From positions 14,506,016-14,570,015 of the forward strand of contig OW203734.1 in assembly GCA_934045075.1 (NCBI GenBank): 64,000 nucleotides of DNA. Reading direction: 5' to 3'. Of this stretch, positions 31,401 through 41,280 are shown in pieces. Made by a program: the position numbers and the translations under genes. The notes beneath the pieces are model-generated. The model saw only the letters and a program-made list of their open reading frames with translations, searched no databases and was not told the origin of the DNA. Positions within the stretch are counted from its first letter, which is position 1. Each line of letters starts with the position of its first letter. The stretch comes from Yponomeuta sedellus. Lineage: Eukaryota > Arthropoda > Insecta > Lepidoptera > Yponomeutidae.

Positions 31401-31799
31401 AAAGCACTTCTGGTGTCAGACCTATAGTGAAAAATCGCCCATCCATTCGTCCAGAATGAGTTCATGAGTAGAGGCCGGTTTGTTCGTGTGCCCGCCGCAC
31501 GCTGTCAGCGGCAGGGGCATGCTCATTTGTCAGACCTCTCATATAATAACATCAGTCTAACTTATAGGACGGTCGGTAATACTCCTCATGTGAACGCTGA
31601 ACGTTATTAATTGTCCTCCGGCTACGGACATATTGGAGACGTATTGTTTACTTAATTGAAGTGTTCGAATTTAATTAATTAGTACATGTATACATAAACT
31701 CTTGCCTGAAGCGCGAAGGAGGAAGTAAAGTCCACTCTGGGGTAAGCAGACGCTGGGGTAGTGGTTTTTAGGAATTGTTGTAAGAGGCAAACCCTGGTG
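31401..31799. other. No gene recognised
   Basis: Unique-looking moderate-GC sequence. No repeat or exon found. Confidence 0.4.
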
Positions 31800-31990
31800 A
31801 CTACCTCTGTGGCGTAGCGGTAGCGCATCTGCCTACCATGCAAGAGGTCCCGGGTTTGAATCCCGGCTGGGGACAAAAAAAAGCCCAGGTCTTGGATGTT
31901 TACATGTTTGTAATGTCGTTGCTTCTGGTTCCTACGACACAGGGTATCCTAGTATGGGCCCAGAAGCAATGTATGTGTTATGGTCACTGC
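31800..31990 (+). mobile_element. SINE-T3, full length
   Basis: The tRNA-like head (about 31803-31874) has ctctgtggcgtagcggtagc (A box) and gtcccgggtttgaatcccgg (B box). A run of A follows, then gcccaggtcttggatgttta and the tail gggcccagaagcaatgtatg. It is the clearest copy of the family here. Confidence 0.72.
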
Positions 31991-32009
31991 CACTTGATGG
32001 GTGCGCCAA

Positions 32010-33065
32010 AGTTTACCGAAGATTCCTACCTCGATTATTGTAACTCCGAAAATTTTATTACTACAATTTTTCATCCTAACAATCACTATTAATAACTACT
32101 CTGTTCCGAATGATATTAATTCCGAATCATCCAACTTCATAATGTCGGTAACAATAAACATCTATTGTACTGCTATTTGTTTTCCGATATTTTCTCAAAA
32201 TAACTGTTTTTTACACTATTATTCGAAATCATATATTTGTTAGTAGAATTGTTTTTATTCTAAAATTTTACATTATATAGGTACCTACATTCATTTTGTG
32301 AACTTATTAATCAGGTCAATGCCGCCACCGAGATCGACATCAGGACAGTAGGTAGGTTAGGTTAGGTTAGAACATGTAAAACAACAAAAAACACTATTTT
32401 CGAATTAAATATACCAACCAAAAGTCAAATTATGGTACTGTTAGGTCAGTGTTTCTACCGAAATCAACATCTGGGCAGTAGGTAGGTTAGGTTAGGTTAG
32501 AACACGTAAAAACTACAAAAAAACACTACTTTGGAACTAAACATACCAACCAAAAGTCAAATTATGGTTCCTTTTTGGTCAGTGTTGCTACCGAAATCTA
32601 CATCTGGGCATTAGGTAGGTTAGGTTAAGTTAGAACACGTAAAAACTACAAAAAAACACTACTTTGGAACTAAACATACCAACCAAAAGTCAAGTTATGG
32701 TACTTTTTAGTCAGTGTTGCTACCGAAATAGACATCTGGGCAAAACAACTGAACAAAGATATCAAAGTCTGTAAATACATACCATACATACAAATAAGAA
32801 TTATAACTTATCGATAATATGAGTAACAATATTATGAAAAACATGTTTATGAATGACAAAATTATGGTAAAAAACACTTAGGAGTTTAGATTAGTTTAGT
32901 AGTAATATTAGTAATAAAAAAAATCGGAAACCATAGTGTTATGATCTTCGTCGGTAGTACTAGAAATTGTATGAACGAAAAAATTAGGAACCAAAATTTT
33001 CGGAAGAGTGATCATTCGGAGTACAAATCGTTAGTAAGACCATTTTCGGAAGTTAGACTTTAGTT
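32010..33065. repeat. AT-rich inverted arms around a TTAGG-bearing minisatellite
   Basis: The left arm (about 32010-32240) and the right arm (about 32870-33065) show the same ordered motifs in inverted orientation (aaagt, ccgaa, actccgaa, ttttccgat, gttttttac). The match is loose, roughly two thirds by eye. The arms flank the array at 32310-32743. I infer one old palindromic element, but no clear ends or target duplication were found. Confidence 0.45.
32310..32743 (+). repeat. 130-bp minisatellite with internal TTAGG motifs
   Basis: ggtaggttaggttaggttag starts at 32351 and 32481, with a one-base variant at 32614. The period is therefore 130-133 bp over about 3.3 units. Each unit also has ataccaaccaaaagtcaa, a gtgttgctaccgaaat block and gacatctgggca. 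Three telomere-type TTAGG copies sit in each unit. Confidence 0.88.
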
Positions 33066-33249
33066 GAGCCAATATGGACCCCCACTTGATACTTTTCTGA
33101 CACAGTCTCTTCCCCATTGGATTTGAAAATATCGGTTTTCGAATTTTCTATTTCGGAGTTAATACTTTAATATAGCCTATATACATCCCACAGTAGGGCA
33201 CAGGCCTTCTCTTAGTCACCGTGGATTTGAAATTTCAAGCTATAATCTT

Positions 33250-33733
33250 CTGTAATAACTAGCCAAGTCTCGATGGAGCTGCTCGTTTATCTCTAAAAAG
33301 TAATAAAATCTAGACAAAGTCGTGCCAAGTCTAAGGTTCCTTACTGTGATTTCTTTATTATTGCAGTTAATGTTGTATGACGTGGCCGTCGAAGGGTACA
33401 AAACCAGGTGTTCCATGACACCATTGCACCAATCTGTCGCCAGAGCCGCTATTGACGATGGAAAATTGCTACTCGTAAAACGATGAGTCAATAACCAGTC
33501 AATTGTAACCTTGATAAAGCTGCGTATGTCACTAATGTATAAGCGAGCCTGATACAAACAGTATAGAAAATTATTTCCAGTACAGACGGACTTCTAATCA
33601 CGGCCAAATCACACAACATTAATAATAAAGATATCGCAGTAAGGAACCTTAAACTTGGCACGACTTTGTCTGGATTTTATTACTTTTTAGAGATAAACGA
33701 GCAGCTCCGTCGAGACTTGGCTAGTATTTACAG
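33250..33733. repeat. 113-bp inverted repeat with 258-bp spacer
   Basis: 33250-33362 and 33621-33733 are inverted copies with about six differences. Read on the matching strand, both encode the same short peptide string (L-G-T-T-L-S-x-F-Y-Y-F-L-E-I-N-E-Q-L). The arms may therefore derive from a once-coding sequence that I do not recognise. Confidence 0.85.
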
Positions 33734-34009
33734 AATGTTTTTGGTGGGATATGGTGGGGTTTGGTGGGAAAAAGTGTGTTCTGTCAGGGTCACCAGGTAC
33801 TCAAGATCTTCGATTTTCCAAGTTTTTATAGTTTTCCCTATATGTGGCCATTAAACCCTAACTCTGTACCAAATTTCAGCTCTCTAAGTTAATGGAAAGT
33901 ACCAGTCCTATTTTGATGATCATCGGTGAGTGTGCAAAACTTTGCTGTTGCTTAACTCGGAACTAAATGACCTACAGCCTTGAATTTTTGGATTTTAGAT
34001 AAGTGACTG

Positions 34010-34155
34010 TGGATGACGAAAATTTCTGGGTTCTCGTCTTATCCAGAGGTTCTCAAACAGGGGCCTGCAAATGCGGCGAAATGGTTCCAGTAAATATAGT
34101 ACGGCAGTGTTTGCTTCGCGCTGGACTTGGCGGGGGCACTGCTGTGCCCCCTGAT
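34010..34155 (+). mobile_element. Dispersed repeat, copy 2, with GC-hairpin end
   Basis: The first 90 bp match 23572-23664. The end (about 34130-34152) is a perfect stem gggggcac / gtgccccc with loop tgct, followed by tgatt. A stem next to CTGA and a following T resembles a Helitron 3' end (CTRR). Confidence 0.45.
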
Positions 34156-34170
34156 TGTTTTCCGAAAAAA

Positions 34171-35104
34171 GAATTTAGTTAATTGTTCAATAAATTTTCA
34201 ACATTTTTTATAACCAATATCAAATAAATAACAAGCTTAATTATTTTATTCTGCAAATATTCTTCCAAAACTGACGCCACACAAACTAAAAACATTGGAT
34301 GAAACAAACCGTAAAACGCTTTAATCCACTTTAATTTCTACGTAATTATGCCATAAAATTGTATGCTCTTGATGAACAATGCAGCAGCTGCTGCAACCGC
34401 ACCCCGCAACACAATTCCATTTTTGAATGTTCGTCGTTCTTCAATTTAAAAACTAATTGATATGTTTTGAATACAAAAAGTAAATGAGAGGCCCTTATCG
34501 AATAGCCCGTTGTTTTGCATCCGTCCCGTTTATCTAAACAAACGAGTCTATCAAAGCAGTCTTTAATAAAAACAAAATGAGCAAAATAAACCGGTCGTTT
34601 TTTCAAACGAAGGACTGTGAGAAAGATTCAAACAGAAAAGATTGTCCGTAAGCCGCGGCTAAAAGCGATTTTCTGATCCTCGACAGCGAACATTTCGCTC
34701 GAGACGAAACGGCCGCTCTTTGTGTTGACTGTCCAAGAGGGAGCAAACAATGGAAAGGTCTATCTACACAGGAGTGTAGGCGTTGACGTTAAAGCCCGCA
34801 CACATCGAGCGTGTTTGCGCTTGTGGTGACGTCTATTAATTAGACTGATGGTTGACCTTTGGACTGTTACAATTAGTCTGTTTACAGCCACCCTGAGCTC
34901 GGGTATATTATGATTATCTAGTCGGTACGCCCATGGCGGCTAACTGGCGCGTGTGATCTCGATGACGAGGGGCGATTGCGACGTTAAGTGGCTTGGAAAC
35001 GAGCGACATTTCTGGAAACGTTTGTTGGTAATTATGGTAGTAGAATTACGAATACTATTGGTTCATTAAAGCACAAACAAATAGGGTATGTATTAGCAAA
35101 GGGG
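34171..35104. other. No gene recognised
   Basis: About 0.9 kb with no repeat match. GC is higher around 34640-34780 and 34920-35000, but no coding frame is evident. Confidence 0.4.
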
Positions 35105-35255
35105 CAGATAAAAGTACCCGGAATTGGCGTGTGTGCATGCAACGACTAATGAACGTTGATGAAGCGAATGTGATCTGTCAGGATCGTCAAGTTTCAGTCC
35201 CTGGTGTCTGCTTACCCCTCCGGGATTCAGGCGTGATTTTATGTTATGTTTTTGA
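35105..35255 (+). repeat. LINE C-terminal remnant
   Basis: gcgtgtgtgcatgcaacgac, then atgaacgttgatgaagcgaa and ctgtcaggatcgtc, follow 6997-7140 closely and end at tgattttatgttatg. Confidence 0.6.
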
Positions 35256-35274
35256 AGAACAAATATTGTAGTAC

Positions 35275-35412
35275 TCGAAAGTGGCGTGCGTGCACGCAGC
35301 TAATAATGAAATGTTAATGAAGCAAAGGAAGTTTCACAGGATTGCGGCAAGTTGCAAACCTAGGTCTCTGCCTACCCCCACGAGATACAGGCATGAGTGT
35401 ATGTAAGTGTGT
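35275..35412 (+). repeat. LINE C-terminal remnant, second in tandem
   Basis: This is a more divergent copy of the same ORF end, directly after 35105-35255. It has gtggcgtgcgtgcacgcagc and ctctgcctacccccacgaga, and a tgtatgtaagtgtgtag tail. Confidence 0.55.
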
Positions 35413-36031
35413 AGGCAGCTCAATTTGCCAGGCATCAATTATATCACCTGTACATTTCATTTGCTCAAGTACCGTTTTAAGAAAAGACAAAAGACACAGT
35501 AATTGCGAAAACATGTCAGTTTTGTGGTTAATTTAATTTCTATTACAGTCTCAATATGGAGTTTTATTAGGTATTATGAACAACATCTCTGTGGGTCATT
35601 CACATTCACAAATTTGGTCATTATAATGTGTAGGACATTACACAAATGGTGGCATTGTCCCATTATTGCTCGAATGTTACTGCCGTCACACATTACTCTG
35701 AAAGTATTGCGCGTTTCCAAGCTGTTTTTCCTTCGTCGAAAACCTGAAACAAATAATGAGGGCATAGGGATCCTTCGTAGAGTAAAGTCATAATTGATAA
35801 TGAAGAGACGCAGTCAAAAACGTTGAGTCTTGTTACTTCCCCTAGGGTTGTAAAACGCCTAGTCACCATCTGGGGTCCGAGACTTTTGTTCGAACGACGA
35901 ATGTCTTACGCACGATTGTTCTACTAAACTATAGTGCTAATGAAGGTTGCTTTTAGAAACTATTGTTCGAAGAGTTGCCTCGATACGCTGGATCGTGTTC
36001 CAATAGGATGCATATTTATTTACATAAGTAT
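35413..36031. other. No gene recognised
   Basis: One frame (35503-35793) is open for 96 codons but shows no domain or conserved motif. No repeat was found. Confidence 0.4.
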
Positions 36032-36487
36032 TGTTACGGGCTAGGGTTCTAGATTTGGATGTAAAACGCCAATGACAACTTCTTAGGATTTATTCACGCA
36101 GGGTCTGGTCTGCAGGTCTTCACGACACGAAGTCCACACGTAGATTCCGATCGCAGGTTCAATCGAAGTCCAGTAGTATCGCTGAGGTCGCAGGTTATCG
36201 CTCGTATAGCAGATATTATGTTCGCTCGAAGTTTACTCTTCGCTCTTCCAAACGGAACTGACTGCGCGCCGCGGCGGCCGCTATTTATCAGTGTTGCCAA
36301 CGACTCACAGCATGATATCGCCGTTTTTCAAAGCTTAAGTAGCCTAAAGTAGCCCATTTTTTGCCGAGGTAGCCTAAATAAGTAGCCTAAACTCAAAACG
36401 TTAAAAATAAAATAAAAAGGTAGTTTTGAAAAATTATTAACTATTTACTTTTAAAAAAAGTTGTTATTGTAATGTACAATTTAAGAC

Positions 36488-36565
36488 ATAGTAATTTGCT
36501 TTAAAAATATACTATTCTCAAAGACTGTAGACTTAAACACTAGTATCTTTAAAGCAAATTACTAT
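36488..36565. repeat. 18-bp hairpin inside the hAT element
   Basis: atagtaatttgctttaaa (36488-36505) and its exact inverse (36548-36565) enclose 42 nt. Confidence 0.85.
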
Positions 36566-36646
36566 TTACATAATCTAAAATAAAAATAATTTACACAACA
36601 TATACTGCCTCATCTCCTATTAGCAACAGCAAAGAATCTACTAGCT

Positions 36647-37530
36647 TTAAGCCCGCAGCACACAAGGACCCATGCTGGCCCACTGCTCGCCATTGCCAAC
36701 TGTAGGCCACGATCACTTGCTGTTTACACAATGGCGCGTGGCTCATTGCTGTCTGGCAAACCACTTGCGATGGACGTGGAAGTAATTGCGGCCGCAGCTA
36801 TTTATTTATTTTATTTATTTACAAGTTTTACAGAAGTATGTACAACAACAAAGTTATTAAAAAAAAAATGGCGCAAAAGGCGCAAAATTACGGGCTCAGA
36901 TTGATATAAATCAAAAAACTTAAAGGTCAATTGACTATTGTAGACTTTTAGTCCGGATTTACTTACGGGTGTTGTTATATCGGAAGAGTCCGACCAGGTT
37001 TCGCTCCGATTCGCAGAGCTTAATCATGGTGAGCAGAGACGGAGCTCACGTCGTCGGTTGCTTGTCTCACACTACGGGCAATTGTCAATTAACTAAACGA
37101 TGGGCCACTGTGTAAACAGGGATGGGCCATTCGCCACGATTCCTTTGAAGTGTGCCCAAAAAACCCACAACTGTCCGATTGCGCGCCACGATAGGCAATT
37201 TTCCGCCACCACACACCATTCCCCCATGTATAGTCTATTTATTCTTACTTGTCCATTTTAGTAAATAACATTCTACCCCTAAATTATGATTTTTTAGTCG
37301 AAAACTGCCATATTCCCATAAATGAAGTAATCGGGGAGACTATTTTCGACAACACGCTGCCAATTTTATAAAGAAAGTTTATGAACTCGCGAGAAAATAT
37401 GTAGTTTCGGCATCAAATACCAATTTTGAGGTTAGAATCTTGCTTACTACATTAGACAAGTAAGGATAAATACACAGTGGCAATGGCGAGCAGTGGGCCA
37501 GCATGGGCCATTGTGTACTGGCCGCATTAA
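36647..37530. mobile_element. TTAA-flanked inverted-repeat element (piggyBac-like?)
   Basis: ttaa is at 36647-36650 and 37527-37530. The enclosed ends are inverted over about 45 bp. The shared core is catgctggcccactgctcgc, then cattgcca, and the outermost 20 bp are less similar. A TTAA duplication points to piggyBac. No transposase is present, so the class is an inference. Confidence 0.55.
37233..37475 (+). mobile_element. MITE, copy 1 (nested)
   Basis: The ends gtctatttattcttacttgt and acaagtaaggataaatacac are inverted. The interior matches 39579-39817 in opposite orientation (ttttagtcgaaaactgccat and gaggttagaatcttg). It lies inside the TTAA-flanked element. Confidence 0.72.
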
Positions 37531-37560
37531 TAATTTCGACGTTTCGACACTACCTTTTTC

Positions 37561-37607
37561 TTGGCTATCTCAGAGATAGCCTAAAAGGCTATCTCTGAGA
37601 TAGCCAA
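37561..37607. repeat. Perfect 21-bp palindrome with self-palindromic arms
   Basis: The arms 37561-37581 and 37587-37607 pair perfectly around taaaa. Each arm (ggctatctcagagatagcc) is itself nearly palindromic. The sequence can therefore fold as one long or two short hairpins. It sits about 13 bp from the right hAT end and shares agatagcc with the subterminal region. Confidence 0.9.
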
Positions 37608-37887
37608 GCCAATCGCCCACGTTGGCAACACTGCTATTTATATCCGCCGGCAAGGGTTCTCGAACATTCCCGTACCTACGTACCTACACTCTGTACACGC
37701 GGCAACGTCGCTCGAACAGTTTCACGTCAAAGAGTTTTGAACCTTATGCCAGTGGACATACGAGTCGTTATTGCTTGCAGCGTTTATTGTTTACTACAAC
37801 GCAGCATGCGGCGACTATTCGATAGGCTTCTAGAAGGCTCTATTCTAGATGGTTCGGGATAGGACCGCGACAATATCAAATGTAACA

Positions 37888-38462
37888 ATGTGAGTTTGAT
37901 TACGTTTTTTACACGTCCCAATGAAATCTGCGGTATAGTGGGTTAGTCAGAAGTTGGAAATTAAATAAAGGTTCTTAGGTAGCGTCGTATCACTTATTTG
38001 GGATAGCTACACAAAAAACATTTCTAATTATACTGTTTGTTCTTAGCGCCCGCTAAAAATAATTGTGTTACATTTTTGTTGCGAAGTTTCCTGTAACGGA
38101 ATTGTAGACATTGTCTATCATGTTTTTAAAGACGCCGGCATCATTAATAATAGTTTACTCGTAGTCTTAGCTAAACAAACAAATGAGTACATCTAAAGCA
38201 TTCAGTTCAAGGCCTAAGTAAAATATAAAGGGAAGTTGATTAGTGATGGTTACAGTTGTATTATGCAACTACGTTATTCACGTAACTCTGTAGGTAGCGA
38301 AAGACGTAGCTTGTCATTAGTATCAAAGTAAACATTATGAACTTATAAACTCTGTAATTTCCCCTTTGAAGTAAAACTATTAGTAAAATCACGTGTTTTA
38401 AAACCTGTGACGCGTCGCGAAAAAACAGTTACTTTACGTTTCGCGAAAATCACGTAAATGCC
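37888..38462. other. No gene recognised
   Basis: AT-rich spacer with no recognised feature. Confidence 0.4.
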
Positions 38463-38695
38463 AACGCCTATTAGCCAGAATGTCCCCGTCATCTCCATTT
38501 AAGTTCCATGATTCGAGAACCTACGTTTTCCCCTTTGGTCTTCTATTGAATCATGTAGTAACGCACACGATCGACAAGAGAGACGCCTAGCACGGCTCGC
38601 TGCTCCACGGCCCTTTGTGCAACTTGGATTTTCTCCACTGCTTTTGTGTGTGTCCATCTTTCGGCACTATATGTGAGGACGAGATGTATATTATT
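38463..38695 (-). pseudogene. RTE reverse transcriptase C-terminal remnant
   Basis: The minus strand reads V-L-T-Y-S-A-E-R-W-T, then K-I-Q-V-A-Q-R-A-V-E, G-V-S-L-V-D-R-V-R and finally M-E-L-K-W-R-stop-R-G-H. This follows the RTE pattern 'VLTYGAETWT … VAQRAMER..LGVSLRDRIR … LKW.WAGH'. It has at least one stop inside, both ends are missing and no target duplication was seen. It differs from the younger copy at 2114-3426. Confidence 0.72.
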
Positions 38696-38770
38696 ATGTT
38701 ACAGTTAGAAGCCTTAAACGGTCAAAACTAGTTTTGACTGTTAAATTTAGTCAAAACTAGTTTTAACTGC

Positions 38771-39030
38771 AGAAAAATAAAGTAAAATTCTAATTTGTAT
38801 CCAGGAATGTTGAGTTGGTTTTCGGTCTTACATGTTCAACCTAACACGCTTCTTCGCGCTCTGCTACGCGACGCGCTTCGTTGCACCTATATTTTTTGAG
38901 TGATGCATCATTTTAGGTGTTTTTACCAATTGGTATTTGAAATGGAAGCTTTGGACAAAAATACTTTAGACTGATTTCAGCATATTATTATACAGTAGTT
39001 AAATGATACAGACTAACACTATTGTACAAA
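38771..39030. other. No gene recognised
   Basis: Just upstream, tcaaaactagttttga appears twice in short palindromes (about 38723-38762). The rest is unassigned. Confidence 0.4.
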
Positions 39031-39110
39031 TCCAACACGGCGGCCTCCAGCGGGAATTGAACTCAAGATATCTGGTTTAGCAGTCCACGGGCTAATCTAA
39101 CGAGGCAGTC
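39031..39110 (-). repeat. SINE-T5 head
   Basis: The minus strand has tatgactgcctcgttagatt, then tatcttgagttcaattcccg, an A-box/B-box-like pair. The tail is missing. Confidence 0.5.
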
Positions 39111-39129
39111 ATAACTGTTTTTAGTAATA

Positions 39130-39200
39130 AGTTTTTTATAATATTTCTGATATTGTAATTTCGGTATACAATAAAGAATATTCTATCTATCTATCATTAG
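39130..39200 (+). repeat. LINE 3' tail with (CTAT)n
   Basis: ggtatacaataaagaatatt is followed by ctatctatctatc. Only the end of the element is present. Confidence 0.45.
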
Positions 39201-39578
39201 CACGTCATTTAATGAGTATCAGTTAACACCTTACCAAAACTGAAAGAATAAAATTATAGGAAAAACATCATGGAAGTGTTGCCAACCCTACACCTGCGTC
39301 CTGTTTCAAAAGCAAACACGAAAGGAAGCACGTAAACTTTTTAATTAAAATGTTCATAGTCGAAGCAGACGTTGCGTTGATTTAATTATAATTTCGACAT
39401 TTGTAATTGAGCGGCGGCTGTTTCTGTATGGATGGAGGGTCGTTGCGGTATCGGTCATCACTTCGCTTTGCCTGAATACATTGTACGGTCGGAAGTTAAT
39501 TACCTTATTTTTTTGTCAATAAAAAATGTTTAATTAAAAAGCATTACTGCCTTGTAATGTTAAGCAACCGTTAAGAGT
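39201..39578. other. No gene recognised
   Basis: No repeat or exon recognised. Confidence 0.4.
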
Positions 39579-39817
39579 GTCTATTTGCCCTTGTCGAATT
39601 TCGTAAACAAGATTCTAACCTCAAAATTTATATTTGATGCCAAAACTAGATATTTTTTCGTGAGTTCATAAACTTTGTTTACAAAATTGGCTGCCTATTG
39701 TCGAAAATAGTCTTTCCGAATACTTCATTTGCGGGAATATGGCAGTTTTCGACTAAAAAGCCATACTTTACGAGAACAAAGTGACTTAATGAAATGGACA
39801 AGTAAGGATAAATAGAC
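39579..39817 (-). mobile_element. MITE, copy 2
   Basis: 239 bp matching 37233-37475 in opposite orientation, with ends gtctatttgcccttgtcg and gacaagtaaggataaatagac (the second slightly shortened in copy 1). No clear target duplication. Confidence 0.72.
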
Positions 39818-40099
39818 TGTACTCATGGGAAGTTTGATTGGCTGTCAACTCACTCAATTAACTTATTTACTTGCTATTTGTTTGTAGAGATTGCGACGGC
39901 ACATACTCAATTTTTTTTGTAGCTGTGGCTAACTTTATATTTTGAAAGATATTTTTTCTTCCACGCATACTGTGAAAATATGTATAATTATGGAATTGAT
40001 AAAGATATGAGCGCGGTGTGGAACTTGAACCTGTTGTCAGGTGTCAGTTGACTTTGTGTAAATTATAAATATTACTGCAAAGTTTGTGTAAACATTCTG

Positions 40100-40405
40100 T
40101 TATGTAGTCATGTGGGTACAGCGATATCATTCCAATGTAAAAACCTAACTGCAAAGTAGGTACTCGGGGCTACAAGTGATGCATTAATTGATTAATGAGT
40201 GAAGTGATTATTTCAGCCAGATGTTGCTGCCTGTACGTAATACAGAGAGTATTGTAAAGAGGTCCGTAATTTCACTGATGCCGGTGAGTCGCCCATTAGC
40301 TCAGTTGGGAAAGCGCTGGCACCGTTAGCCCGAGGTCGCGGGTTCGAGTCCCGGCATGGGAGGAATTTTGCGGGAGCCTCTAAATAGGTTTTTAAAAGCT
40401 CCTTA
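40100..40405 (+). mobile_element. SINE-T1, single full unit
   Basis: It starts at tagtcatgtgggtacagcga and has ctgcctgtacgtaatacaga. The tRNA-like core runs from gcccattagctcagttggga to cgggttcgagtcccggcatg. A small insertion (gcggga) lies after the core, and the end is taaataggtttttaaaagct. The T-run after the core is shortened to TTTT. Confidence 0.82.
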
Positions 40406-40879
40406 ATAAATAAAATAAAACTATCACACCGCTTTTTATTTAAAAATAGTTATTATTTCAAAGGAGATATTGAGAGAACTTATAAACAAAACCAATAATA
40501 TGACGTCAATACTCTGAAAATGTGGGATGCCGCTAGTATAATACTCAACCTGCGTCCACAGACTCAGTCATGTTTCTCAGAGTAGAAGGTACAGTCACGC
40601 TAGGTAATCTCCATAGAACGGCGTGAGCGCAGCCCCTTACAGACAGCCTCATTCCGTACTGCGTTAGTACATGTCGCCAAACGCACACATTGCCAAATCT
40701 CGCACGCTATCGGTGGTCTTCAGACGGGTTGTCCAATGGACCCGGCCAGCAAGCCGACTGTAGTAGAAGATACGGTAAACTATCATGGCGGCCAGAGCAG
40801 CGGAAGAACTCAAACGACGGAATATGTAATGTTCGGTAATACATATTCGCGGCGTTTGGGGTCGAGACAGTGCGCCCCT
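40406..40879. other. Unassigned, possibly upstream part of a LINE remnant
   Basis: From about 40590 GC content rises and leads into the coding fragment at 40880. I cannot identify coding motifs in this part. Confidence 0.4.
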
Positions 40880-41035
40880 GGGAATCCAAAGCGCGTTCGC
40901 TCTTTAAAGAGCTGTCGACGCGCCTCGCCGACGCGACGGGGGACCAGAGGGCTGGCGCCTAACTCGGCCAGAGAGTATGTGTGGCCAGCTTTTTGGGCTC
41001 CCTGCCACGGAGCGAAGACCTGGGGCAAGTTTTAT
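40880..41035 (+). pseudogene. LINE ORF C-terminal remnant
   Basis: The frame reads K-A-R-S-L-F-K-E-L-S-T-R-L-A-D-A-T-G-D-Q-R-A-G-A, then a stop, then L-G-Q-R-V-C-V-A and, shifted, L-G-S-L-P-R. It resembles the end of a retroelement polyprotein known to me from many moth sequences, but I cannot name the clade. The first 20 codons recur at 12903. Confidence 0.45.
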
Positions 41036-41079
41036 ATTTGTAAATATTTCATTAGAAATTAACAACTAATTAATATAAA

Positions 41080-41150
41080 GTTATGGTAATGCGCGGTGGG
41101 CACGCGTTGTAATTAAGGGCACATGTCTTCTCTGAGAGTGGAAAGAACGT
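41080..41150 (+). repeat. SINE-T2 3' fragment
   Basis: gtaatgcgcggtgggcacgc and ttaagggcacatgtcttctc match the distal part of SINE-T2 at 11930-11960. Confidence 0.4.
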
Positions 41151-41242
41151 TTATAGGCAACAAATAATGTAATCCATATTAGTATTAGTTTATATTAATT
41201 AGTTTCTAGATTACTTTTTATATTTTATTATAATATTTTTTT

Positions 41243-41280
41243 TCCAGACAGTCTAAACTTTTAAGTTTAGGCTGTCTGGA
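41243..41280. repeat. 18-bp hairpin
   Basis: tccagacagtctaaactt and aagtttaggctgtctgga pair with one G-T mismatch around a two-base loop. Confidence 0.85.

Larger units (their letters stand above)
36281..37641 (+). mobile_element. Non-autonomous hAT transposon with 8-bp duplication
   Basis: ctatttat lies at 36281-36288 and 37634-37641. The element 36289-37633 (1,345 bp) has inverted ends cagtgttgccaacg / cgttggcaacactg. An 8-bp duplication with CAGTG… ends is the hallmark of the hAT superfamily. The left subterminal region repeats tagcctaaa several times (36340-36395). The right side has a long palindrome with agatagcc. No transposase is present, and other elements are nested inside. Confidence 0.87.
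36032..37887 (+). mobile_element. Probable solo LTR, split by a hAT element
   Basis: The flanks 36032-36288 and 37642-37887 would form one sequence of about 500 bp. It starts tgttacgggc and ends tgtaaca, so the ends are inverted (TGTTAC/GTAACA) as in LTRs. The split falls at ctatttat next to a TATA-like context. I found no target duplication outside it and no internal coding region, so this is a solo or orphan LTR at best. Confidence 0.45.

Noticed and set aside
32310..32743. Telomere or chromosome end
   Set aside because: Only three TTAGG copies per 130-bp unit, and unique sequence continues on both sides.
36094..36300. 68-codon minus-strand gene ending at the hAT insertion
   Set aside because: It lies in the presumed LTR and is cut by the hAT end; no domain is visible.
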